Assembly (NCBI RefSeq): GCF_000931445.1
Contig: NZ_CP010849.1
Span: forward strand, 992,001-1,056,000
From: Streptomyces cyaneogriseus subsp. noncyanogenus
GTDB taxonomy: Bacteria; Actinomycetota; Actinomycetes; Streptomycetales; Streptomycetaceae
Reading direction: 5' to 3'
Length of the DNA: 64,000 bases
The notes under the pieces are model-generated. The model was given only the letters and a program-made list of their open reading frames with translations, ran no database searches and was not told the origin of the DNA. Position numbers and translations under genes: made by a program. This document shows, piece after piece, positions 45,115-52,402 of this stretch (within the stretch, counting starts at the first letter, position 1; every line of letters starts with the position of its first letter).

Positions 45115-45840
45115 TCACTCCGTTATGGGCAGGCACTCGGCGAGCAGGTCGACAACGTCCCGCCAAGCTCGCTGCGCGTGCTGAGGGTGATAACGGACTC
45201 CGGGCAGCACGATGTGGTCGACCGGTGGGTGATGGAAGGCGTGCAAGGCGCCGCCGTAGACCACGAGACGCCAGTCGACGCCCGCAGCCTGCATCTCGGC
45301 GGTGAAGGCCTCCCGTTGCGCGGGCGGCATGATCGGGTCTTCCGACCCGACCCCGGCCCACACCGGGCAGTGAATGCGCGCCGTCTCGCCTGGTCGGCCC
45401 GTGGTCAGTCCGTTGACTGTCGCGATCGCGCGCAGGTCGACGCCGTCGCGCCCGAGTTCCAGCGCGATTGCGCCCCCGGTACCGTAGCCGACGGCGGCGA
45501 TCCGGTCCGGGTCGGTTCGCGGCTCGGCGCGGAGCACGTCGAGCGCCGCGTGGCCGATGCCTCGCATCCGCTCGGGGTCGGCGAGCAGCGGCATACAACG
45601 GGCCAGCATCTCCTCAGGGTCACCCAGATAGCGCCCGCCGTGGAGGTCGAAGGCCAGCGCCACGTATCCCAGCTCGGCGAGCGCCTCGGCCCGGCGGCGC
45701 TCGACGTCGCTGAGCCCCACCCCCTCGGGCCCGACCAGGACCGCGGGCCGGCGGTCGGCACCGGCCGGGAGCGCGAGATGCCCGATCATCGTCAGGCCGT
45801 CGGCCGCGTATTCGATCGTGCGCGTGGTAACCGTCGTCAT
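45115..45840 (-). CDS. Dienelactone-hydrolase-like protein lacking its nucleophile
   Basis: 241 aa, alpha/beta fold of the dienelactone hydrolase family (VLVGPEGVGLSDVERRRAE at the oxyanion strand; ALAFDLHGGRYLGD; GSEDPIMPP with the acid Asp; GALHAFHHP with the His). The nucleophile elbow is GYGTGG; family members have GYCFGG or GxSxG. The Cys/Ser position is therefore Gly, which should abolish classical hydrolysis. It may be inactive, bind a ligand, or act through another residue. The codon reads GGT in the window, so a sequencing error is possible. It is alone between decayed regions. Confidence 0.75.
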   Translation of the reverse strand: MTTVTTRTIEYAADGLTMIGHLALPAGADRRPAVLVGPEGVGLSDVERRRAEALAELGYVALAFDLHGGRYLGDPEEMLARCMPLLADPERMRGIGHAALDVLRAEPRTDPDRIAAVGYGTGGAIALELGRDGVDLRAIATVNGLTTGRPGETARIHCPVWAGVGSEDPIMPPAQREAFTAEMQAAGVDWRLVVYGGALHAFHHPPVDHIVLPGVRYHPQHAQRAWRDVVDLLAECLPITE

Positions 45841-46291
45841 GAGCCTGGACTGTAGTGATCGTCATGCCCGGTCGGGCCGGTGTTCTGCCGCTGGCAGATC
45901 TCTGGCGTATCCCGGAACCACACCGCACGCTCGACCACCACCCAGAAGACCATCGACAAAACGGCCCTCGGCGGCGACCGCGGGCGCCGGCATCCACATC
46001 AACTCCTCCACTCCGCAGTGGGGCCGCCCCGACAACCTCAAGGCCCTCGCCGCAGAGGTCACGCGCAACGGCGGTCAGGAACTGGTCATCAAGGGCCTGA
46101 CCATGAAAGCTGTTCCGCCCAGGACGGTGGGTGACATGGTCTTCGCGGGGAAGCCGATTGCAGGATGCACAGGCACGGGACGAACATCTCCTGCTCAGCG
46201 CGCCGGTAACAGGCGATCTCCCCGCCCTTGCCGTAGGCGATCACGGAGGCGGCCGGGATGAACGACATGTATCTCACTGACCTCAGCTGCA
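45841..46291. other. 451 bases with a gene fragment only
   Basis: On the plus strand about 45990-46165 one frame reads WGRPDNLKALAAEVTRNGGQ and ELVIKGLTMKAVPPRTVGDM, which looks like protein coding but has no start, stop context or family I can name. The remainder shows no gene. It fits the decayed character of 44.5-50.7 kb. Confidence 0.3.
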
Positions 46292-48487
46292 CTAAGTGTC
46301 CTGGCGGAGTCCAGCCAGCTCTTGCCTGATGCGCCGATCTCCGGCTTCAGCAGCAAGCCGGGCGAACCGCTCGGCGCTCGTGTGGTCACCGGCTGCCGCC
46401 CGGAGGCGGGCGAGCGCGGCGTAGCCGTTCGGCCTGCCCATGTCGGCTGCAAGCCGTGCGGCTTCTTCCGCGCCTTGTCGATCGCCGGCCCGCTCCCTCA
46501 GGGACGTCAGGGCCGACCAGGCGCGTCGGGCGCCTGCCCGGGCTGCCAAAAGGTGGAGCCGCTCGGCGCCCTCCAGGTCACCGTCTCTTTCAAGCGCTAC
46601 GGCCAGCCTGTAGAGGGGAATGTGGTCTCCTGCCCGGGCGGCGAAGCGGGCCAGGCGCTCCGCATCGGGCAGATTCCCGGCTCGTGCCCGGGACTCCGCC
46701 ATCTCTCGCAGTGTGTGTGGGTATCCGGCGGCTGCCGCGAGTCGGCCCAAGCGCACCGCGCTGTCCTGGTTTCCGGCGCGTTCCCGCATCCAGGCCAGCA
46801 TGGCGTAGGCCGAGGGGTCCTCGGCCTCGGCGGCGAGCCGGGCCATGTGCTCGGCTCCTAGCTGATCACCGGCTCGTTCCCGGGCTTCGGCCAGCACGGC
46901 GTACACACCCGGTTCGCCGGCCTCGGCCGCCTGGCGGGCGAGCTGTTCCGCGGTTTCGCGCAGGTCCATCGTCTGCGCCTCTCGGCACAGCCGGGCCAGG
47001 AACCTCGCGTTCAGGACGTAACGGGAAGCGGCGGCCCAGAAGGTGGGCGGGGGGATGGCCTCATCGCGGGTGGCGCGACCGTGGGCGTCCAGGTAGTCAG
47101 CGAGTCGGGAAAAGCCTGGCAGGGGACCCATTCCATCAGGCCGGGGCAGCGGTTCGAGGGCTGCGGCGACATGCTGCACCCGGGTGCGGGCATCGGCAAG
47201 GGCGGTTGCGAACCAGTCCGGTCCGGCGGCGGTGCGCTGGTCGTCCGACAGGTAACCGGGGGCGGCGTCGCGCAGGAAGCCGTCCGGCAGCGGGGCGTCC
47301 CAGCCCAGGCGGCAGGCGTCCATGGCCGCAGTGACCAGGGCACGTGTGTAGCAGGCGGGTGGTTCGTGGGCGGATGCGTAGCGGTCGGCCAGTTGCAGCC
47401 CGGCCGCGAGGGTCTGGGTGATCTTCCCCTCGCGGCAGGACTGCCTGGCCACCGCGAGCGCCGGGTCATCGCCCAGGGCCTCCAGGCAGCGCAGGTCATC
47501 TGGTCCGAACGCAAGCGGGACGCGAACGGCGACAGTGGCGCGGCCCAGCAGAGCTCGGGCGTGCCGGTGCGGATCCGTACCGCCGGGCGCAGCGTCATCC
47601 GAGACCCCGGTGAGCTCGGCGAACCAGGTGTCCCACGCGGTGGCCATGACTACGGCGGGACCGGGACGCGACAGACGCGAGCACAGGAGGGCAGCCAGTT
47701 CCTCGCCCTTGTGGCCGGAGAGAATGTGATGGGCGTCGTCGAGCCACAGAATGGTTCGCGGGGTCCAGGGGGTGTCGGTCAGTATTTCCAGGGCGCCGTC
47801 TTGGGTGCGGGGGCAGACCAGATCCCAGTCCGCCAGGCCACCGACGGCGTTGAGCGCTTCGTAGGCGGATCGCGTCTTGCCGGTGCACGAGCCCCCGCGC
47901 ACGATCACAAGCACCGATTCGTCGCTCGTGACGGCGCGGTTCAGGGCCTGCCGCAGGTCCTCGTCGTGGGGTCGCTCGACGTAGGCCGGGACCGTGAAAC
48001 CCCGTGTGTGCGCGCCGGTCCCGGAGATCGACGGGTGCACGCCCAGCTGTGCTGCCGTCCAGTGTCTGACCGGTCGGGGCGGGTCGGTGAGAGGGCCTTG
48101 AGGAGCACGGGTGTCGGCGAGGTCAGCCCTGGCCTTGCGCGCCCGCCGTTCGCGTTCGGCATCCCGTACCCGGGCGTGATTGACAGCGGCGTGCCACTCG
48201 CGCCACCGGCAGCCGTCCAGCAGCGCGGCGTCCTGGTCGGAGACCGCCGCGTGTACGGCGGCCTGCCGGATCCCGCCGATCACCTTCACCAAGATCTCGA
48301 CGTCCCCCGGGAGGGTCTTCCCCCGGAGCCAGTTGTCGATGGTGTTGTGGGAACACCCGGCCCTTCGGGCCAGATCCCTCAGTGAGGGCCGCACCGCTGC
48401 TGGTAACCGCTGACGGAGCCTCTCCACGCGAAGGAGGTTGTCGAGCAACCTCTTCTCCAGCGAGCTGGTGGTCTCGTCGTCCCACAT
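46292..48487 (-). CDS. HTH-NTPase-TPR-like regulatory or defence protein
   Basis: 731 aa. Residues about 33-80 form an XRE-type helix-turn-helix (SLRDLARRAGCSHNTIDNWL). A linker follows, then a P-loop NTPase: Walker A GGSCTGKT (198-205), Walker B TILWLDDAHH (about 245), as in STAND/AAA switch ATPases. The C-terminal about 510-731 contains six or so about 35-residue TPR/Sel1-like repeats (ARQAAEAGEPGVYAVLAEAR, ARLAAEAEDPSAYAMLAWMR and so on). The layout of DNA-binding head, NTPase switch and repeat sensor is that of signal-responsive regulators and of some defence proteins. The target is unknown. It lies in a mobile, decayed stretch near a CRISPR array. Confidence 0.75.
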   Translation of the reverse strand: MWDDETTSSLEKRLLDNLLRVERLRQRLPAAVRPSLRDLARRAGCSHNTIDNWLRGKTLPGDVEILVKVIGGIRQAAVHAAVSDQDAALLDGCRWREWHAAVNHARVRDAERERRARKARADLADTRAPQGPLTDPPRPVRHWTAAQLGVHPSISGTGAHTRGFTVPAYVERPHDEDLRQALNRAVTSDESVLVIVRGGSCTGKTRSAYEALNAVGGLADWDLVCPRTQDGALEILTDTPWTPRTILWLDDAHHILSGHKGEELAALLCSRLSRPGPAVVMATAWDTWFAELTGVSDDAAPGGTDPHRHARALLGRATVAVRVPLAFGPDDLRCLEALGDDPALAVARQSCREGKITQTLAAGLQLADRYASAHEPPACYTRALVTAAMDACRLGWDAPLPDGFLRDAAPGYLSDDQRTAAGPDWFATALADARTRVQHVAAALEPLPRPDGMGPLPGFSRLADYLDAHGRATRDEAIPPPTFWAAASRYVLNARFLARLCREAQTMDLRETAEQLARQAAEAGEPGVYAVLAEARERAGDQLGAEHMARLAAEAEDPSAYAMLAWMRERAGNQDSAVRLGRLAAAAGYPHTLREMAESRARAGNLPDAERLARFAARAGDHIPLYRLAVALERDGDLEGAERLHLLAARAGARRAWSALTSLRERAGDRQGAEEAARLAADMGRPNGYAALARLRAAAGDHTSAERFARLAAEAGDRRIRQELAGLRQDT

Positions 48488-48676
48488 GTCGCGTCGCTCC
48501 CTCCCCTACCCGCTGTCCAACCCGTTGGCAGGTGCACCACTCGTGCTCTCGTCGTCTGCCCGTGACCAGCCGGGTCGGGCACCGCTCGTCCATTTCGCAG
48601 TGCGGGGGTGGTTGGACACCGCCTTGGACAGTTGCGCTGGGGTCAACCTACCGGCTGCACACGTACGGAGAAGACG

Positions 48677-48871
48677 ATGACCAACTCGCATCTGCTGTTC
48701 GGCCTGTTCTTCCTTCAGGTGGCGGGTACGTTGCTGGCCGCGGGGATCCGCGCGGTCGCTACGCTCTTGACGGTGCGCCGAGCACTGAGGGGAGCCCGGC
48801 CTCGCGACCGCGCGGCAATCCTCCGCTCCGTCGCGCGGATCACGCTGGCTCTCCACGACCGGCGCGAGTGA
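48677..48871 (+). CDS. Small single-pass membrane protein
   Basis: 64 aa from ATG with GGAGAAG six bases upstream. One hydrophobic segment (LFGLFFLQVAGTLLAAGI) is followed by an Arg-rich tail (VRRALRGARPRDRAAILRSV), so it is an N-out or N-in single-pass protein with a basic cytoplasmic end. I recognise no family. It is divergent from the HTH-NTPase gene with 189 bases between. Confidence 0.55.
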   Translation: MTNSHLLFGLFFLQVAGTLLAAGIRAVATLLTVRRALRGARPRDRAAILRSVARITLALHDRRE

Positions 48872-48930
48872 GCCCTTCCGCTGCGGATCGCGCCAATTCT
48901 TCCGGCAAGCTGCCCTCTTCCCATCCGGAG

Positions 48931-49323
48931 ATGATCGAGTTGGCATGGATCACCGATCCGATCGCCGGACCGCCGACCTGCCTCTACGACTGTCCGGACT
49001 GGGTGGTCAGCGGAACCGCGACCGAGACAGGCGGCAGCCAGCCGCTCACCGGCGTGGTCATCGCACCCGCCCTCAGACTGCTGACCGAAAGCCCGGTCCG
49101 GCGCCCGCACGATCGGGAGCGGTACGCCGGCCGTTCCCCGGGGCCAGCCGGCGCGAGATCTCCCGCGCCCGGTGGAGGTGGCGCAACGGTCCGAAAGATC
49201 CTGGTTCAACGCAGCGTAGTCAGCACCAAGTCAGCACGGGACGGGCCGAGTCGCGGGAGGTACCGGGTGGTCACGCTCAACATCGAGTGCTTTTTGTTCG
49301 AGGTCGACGGGGTGAAGCTTTGA
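48931..49323 (+). CDS. Possible small hypothetical protein
   Basis: A 130-aa frame beginning MIELAWITDPIAGPPTCLYD. The first 50 residues look protein-like with two cysteines; the rest is Arg/Gly-rich and less convincing. The ATG abuts GGAG without spacing, so initiation is doubtful. It may be a fragment. No family is recognised. Confidence 0.25.
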   Translation: MIELAWITDPIAGPPTCLYDCPDWVVSGTATETGGSQPLTGVVIAPALRLLTESPVRRPHDRERYAGRSPGPAGARSPAPGGGGATVRKILVQRSVVSTKSARDGPSRGRYRVVTLNIECFLFEVDGVKL

Positions 49324-49633
49324 AGACGGGTGCTGACATGGGCTTTCAGTCAGCACGGAACCAGCACGGGATTCGTGGCGTGCTGACTAGGTGCTGGCCG
49401 ACCTGCGTTGCAGCGCGCTCCGCTGTCTCCGACGGTCTCCGAGCATGGTTGCTCACTGTCACCGACAGCAGCCTGAGCCGACAGGGGTAGCCAACCGGCC
49501 TCAGCACGAAAATCCCCGTCCGTATCAATTCGACCGCCGCACCACCCTCGCCCGTCAGGGACGCGGTAGAGGACTGGCCGAACATTGGCAAGCACTGAAG
49601 TACTGCCAGTCCTGAGCGATACAGCGGGTGCTG
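49221..49633. repeat. Cluster of CAGCAC motifs in both orientations
   Basis: CAGCAC or its complement GTGCTG occurs nine times: 49221, 49232, 49330, 49351, 49362, 49380, 49391, 49502 and 49628. GTCAGCACG (49349-49357) and CGTGCTGAC (49379-49387) form a perfect 9-bp inverted repeat. Apart from the end of a doubtful frame, the stretch (49324-49683) has no gene. It could be a protein-binding array such as an attachment-site arm region. Confidence 0.45.
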
Positions 49634-49683
49634 CCGCAGCCTAGCGGGAACCGTGGGGCCGGCGGGTCGGCTTCCTGTCGCCT

Positions 49684-50340
49684 TCACCCGGCTGACGGGA
49701 GTCCGTGGCCCGTCGTGTCGAGGGTGATCACCTTGGTGTAGTCCGCGAGAGTGGAGAACACTCGCTGGTAGCCGGTCGCTTGGGCGGCTGTGGCACCGCG
49801 TGAGCGGTGGGCGAGGAAGGTGCCGGTCACGGTGTCACCAGCACCCGACACCTCGCATGGTGGCCGGGAGGGAGGCACCACCGAGGCGGTCTGCCGGCCG
49901 AACGTCCATACCCGGGCCGTGCGGGGGCCATCGGACACGACGACTTCCGGCAGCGCCGCCATGTCGGTGAGGGTGGTCAGGAGGCGGTACTCGGCGGCGT
50001 TGACGAACACCGTGCTCGCCTGATCGAGCCAGGGTGCGGCGGTCCGGATCATGTCCTCCGCGCTCGGCAAGAAGAAGTCGACGCTGAAGGTGGCGCCGTG
50101 GTGCACGAGCCGGTGGAGGACGGCTGCCGCGTTGAGGGGGCGGCGGCAGCATACGTGGTACTGGCTGCCCGGATGCTGGTCCACATGGGTGAGAGCGTGG
50201 TCGGTCAGCCGTTCGGAGACGCCGTAGTCGGAACGGACGTCGACGAGTTCGCCTTGCAGGTCGTACTGGAGGACGAAGCGGGTGGAGGGGCCTTCGGCCT
50301 CGGCGCGTGCCGACCAGTCGATTCGCGGTAGCCCTGAAGG
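49684..50340 (-). pseudogene. N-terminally truncated PfkB-family sugar kinase
   Basis: The C-terminal two thirds of a ribokinase/PfkB kinase: RFVLQYDLQGELVDV, then FVNAAEYRLLTTLTD, VVVSDGPRTARVW, and the signature VSGAGDTVTGTFLAH with the catalytic Asp and anion hole. It ends normally. The N-terminal sugar-binding part (the GN/GG motif region) is absent; the frame runs back into the degenerate last repeat of the CRISPR array, with no start codon in a sensible place. It is a truncated gene, its 5' end apparently lost where the array now lies. Confidence 0.65.
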
Positions 50341-50498
50341 GCGACCGCCAGCAGCCAGGGGCGTCCGTCAACGCGCTGGATGATGCGGTTGCGATCCTCG
50401 GTCGCCCCGGAGGGCGACCGCCAGCGCCGGGGGCGAGGTCGACGCGGCGGGCCTGGACGCCGTTGTGATCCTCGGTCGCCCCGGAGGGCGACCGCCAG
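50315..50498 (-). CRISPR. Minimal CRISPR array, two spacers, no cas genes
   Basis: Two 37-base repeats (50388-50424 and 50462-50498) are identical but for one base, and a third, degenerate copy (50315-50351) matches at 28 of 37 positions, as terminal repeats do. They are separated by unrelated 36- and 37-base spacers (50352-50387, 50425-50461). Read on the minus strand, each repeat has an 8-bp hairpin, GGTCGCCC and GGGCGACC around TCCG, and ends GATCGCAAC or GATCACAAC. The degenerate copy at the low-coordinate end places the leader above 50498, where sequence is AT-richer. No cas gene lies in the window. Confidence 0.75.
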
Positions 50499-50614
50499 GC
50501 TGCTTGAACAGTGGAAACAGCCTACCGCTCGCTACTTCGTGGGTGAGCTTCGAGTAACAGAGTCACGCAATACGGACATACGGCTTAGGTGTGATTCGCG
50601 TGTCGCGTGTGTGC

Positions 50615-50710
50615 TTACGTACCGAGGTCATCGGCCTCGACGACACCGGGCGCGGAGCCGCCGGTGCGCAGGGGCTCGACGTAACGGGTCGCGGTGACCT
50701 CTCTCAACAC
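50615..50710 (-). pseudogene. N-terminal stub of a HipA-like kinase
   Basis: A GTG-initiated 31-residue frame, REVTATRYVEPLRTGGSAPG then VVEADDLGT followed by TAA, resembles the start of the Streptomyces HipA-like kinase/phosphotransferase proteins, in which DDLGT continues into a glycine-rich kinase loop. The rest is absent, and the CRISPR leader side begins about 115 bases away. Confidence 0.4.
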
Positions 50711-50934
50711 TTTCCGGGCCACCAATCTCCTGGACCTCGCAACCCACAGGACCTTGCAGCCCACGGCCGACTCGGGAGAAGTGTGATGGCGAGGACGGCC
50801 CCTCCAGAGCGATGCGAAGTCGGCGCGGGACGGGTACGCAGCTCGGTGGCGGGAGCTGCCGCGCCACGCGCCGGACCAGGAGTGGCTCTCGGCGGCGCAG
50901 CACACGGCGTTGTTTGTCGCAGCCCAAGGGGGTT

Positions 50935-50951
50935 ATGCATGAGTCATGCAT
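50935..50951. promoter_or_regulatory. Perfect 17-base palindrome over the MarR start
   Basis: ATGCATGAGTCATGCAT is an 8+1+8 perfect inverted repeat. It lies between the AAGGGGG ribosome site and the MarR ATG and overlaps the start codon (50946), so bound protein could block its own transcription or initiation. Confidence 0.65.
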
Positions 50952-51491
50952 GATGACTTACGTACGGCGAATCTGCTGGGGGCACTCTCGCTTGCTCTCA
51001 GTGACGTGGTGACAGCGGAGGCGACCGCTTCGGCCGGTACCAGTTCGAGCGGGGCGGCCGCGTTGGTGGTGTTGTCTACGACTTCCGGCTTGAGCGTGAC
51101 CGAGCTGGGACGGCGCGTGGGACTGAGCCAGTCTGCCGCGGCCCGCATGGTCGAGGGACTGGAGAAACAGGGACTGGTCCGCAAAGAGCCCAGCTGGGGA
51201 GGGTGGGTCCGCCTCCAGCTCACCGATCTGGGCGAGGAAGCAGCACACCGCCTCCTCGCCTCCCGGAGCGAGGCGCTGCGACAGGCCCTGCACCACCTCG
51301 ACCCCCGCGAGCAGAAACAGCTCGGCGGGTTGTTGAGCAAGCTTCTGACGGGTTTGTACCGGCAGCCGGGTGACGCCGAACGCATATGCCGGTTGTGTGA
51401 CCGGTGTGTCTGCGTCCAGGGCGGTGCGATCTGCCCGGTGGGGCAGGCGGACCGGGACCACCGAGCGAGCGGCGAGCGTGACCATGGGTGA
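50946..51491 (+). CDS. MarR-family regulator with Cys-rich tail
   Basis: 181 aa. The winged helix spans about 45-110 (LSVTELGRRVGLSQSAAARM; LEKQGLVRKEPSWGGWVRLQ as the wing). The C-terminus ICRLCDRCVCVQGGAICPVG has six cysteines in about 17 residues, which could bind a metal or form redox-sensitive disulfides, a feature of a MarR subgroup. The ATG is 14 bases from AAGGGGG, and a 17-base palindrome overlaps it, suggesting autorepression. Its end overlaps the EamA start by eight bases, so the two are co-translated. It is likely the local regulator of export for the adjacent biosynthetic cluster (inference). Confidence 0.87.
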   Translation: MHDDLRTANLLGALSLALSDVVTAEATASAGTSSSGAAALVVLSTTSGLSVTELGRRVGLSQSAAARMVEGLEKQGLVRKEPSWGGWVRLQLTDLGEEAAHRLLASRSEALRQALHHLDPREQKQLGGLLSKLLTGLYRQPGDAERICRLCDRCVCVQGGAICPVGQADRDHRASGERDHG

Positions 51492-52335
51492 ACTGCTCGC
51501 TCTGCTGTCCGCTCTGTGTTTCGGTATCACGCACTTCGTCAACGGCTTGGTCTCGCGCAGACACGACGGACTGACCGTGGCTCTCCACGCGCAACTGGGC
51601 GGCACCGTACTGGGGCTGATTCTGGCCCTGTCCCTGAACGGCGGATCCGCCACGCTCGCGGACCACGGCTGGGGGGCCCTGTCGGGGGTGGGGACAGGAG
51701 TGGGAGTGGCCTTCCTCTACCGGGCGATGTCGAAGGGGGCGATGAGCGTGGTCGTCCCGGTCAGCGACGTCGGGGCCGTGGCTCTCCCGGTACTGGTCGG
51801 GGTGTGTTTCCTGGGGGAACGCCCGGGAGTCCCCGCCTGGTTGGGGATCGCCGCTGTCCTGCCCGCGCTGTGGCTGGTCTCGCAGAGTTCGCCGGAGCCG
51901 GACGGCACACATCAGCGGGGGACGGTGTCCGCAGGAGTGCCCAGCGCCTTGGTCGCCAGCGTGGGTTTCGGTGTGCAGTTCCTGGCGATGGCGCAGGTGG
52001 ACAAGGACAGCGGCTTGTGGCCCGTCGTGCTGAGCCGCGTGGTCTCGGTCGCCGTCATCGCGGTGGTCCTGGGAACGTACGGTGCGAGCTGGAGGCTGAG
52101 GGGATGGCCATGGGCGGCCACGGTGGCGGCCGGCGCCCTGGGCACTCTGGCGATCGTGCTGTACCTGGAGGCCACCAGGCAACAGCTCATGGCCATCGCC
52201 ACCGTGCTCTCGGCGCTCTACCCCGCCATCCCTGTCCTCCTCGCCCTGGTGGTACTGAAAGAGCGCCTGAACCGGGGTCAGGTGGCGGGGCTGGTCTGTG
52301 CGGCGCTCGCCGTCGGGCTCATCGCGCTGCGCTGA
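51484..52335 (+). CDS. EamA/DMT-family exporter
   Basis: 283 aa with ten predicted membrane helices in two EamA repeats (LLALLSALCFGITHFVNGLV at the start; LVASVGFGVQFLAMAQVDKD opening the second). The drug/metabolite transporter superfamily exports amino-acid-like or small polar molecules. It overlaps the Cys-rich MarR gene and converges on the biosynthetic operon. Export of the cluster product, or resistance to it, is the likely function (inference). A GTG two codons upstream is an alternative start. Confidence 0.88.
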   Translation: MGELLALLSALCFGITHFVNGLVSRRHDGLTVALHAQLGGTVLGLILALSLNGGSATLADHGWGALSGVGTGVGVAFLYRAMSKGAMSVVVPVSDVGAVALPVLVGVCFLGERPGVPAWLGIAAVLPALWLVSQSSPEPDGTHQRGTVSAGVPSALVASVGFGVQFLAMAQVDKDSGLWPVVLSRVVSVAVIAVVLGTYGASWRLRGWPWAATVAAGALGTLAIVLYLEATRQQLMAIATVLSALYPAIPVLLALVVLKERLNRGQVAGLVCAALAVGLIALR

Positions 52336-52344
52336 GCCCGACGG

Positions 52345-52381
52345 CCCTCCGTTCCGGGGCCGAGGGGCCCGGAACGGAGGG
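52345..52381. terminator. Bidirectional terminator between EamA and ALDH genes
   Basis: A perfect 14-bp stem, CCCTCCGTTCCGGG with its complement around a 9-base loop, lies between the two converging genes. A partial repeat of the arm (GGGACGGAGGGG) follows at about 52386. Confidence 0.8.
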
Positions 52382-52402
52382 GCCCGGGACGGAGGGGTCC
52401 GG

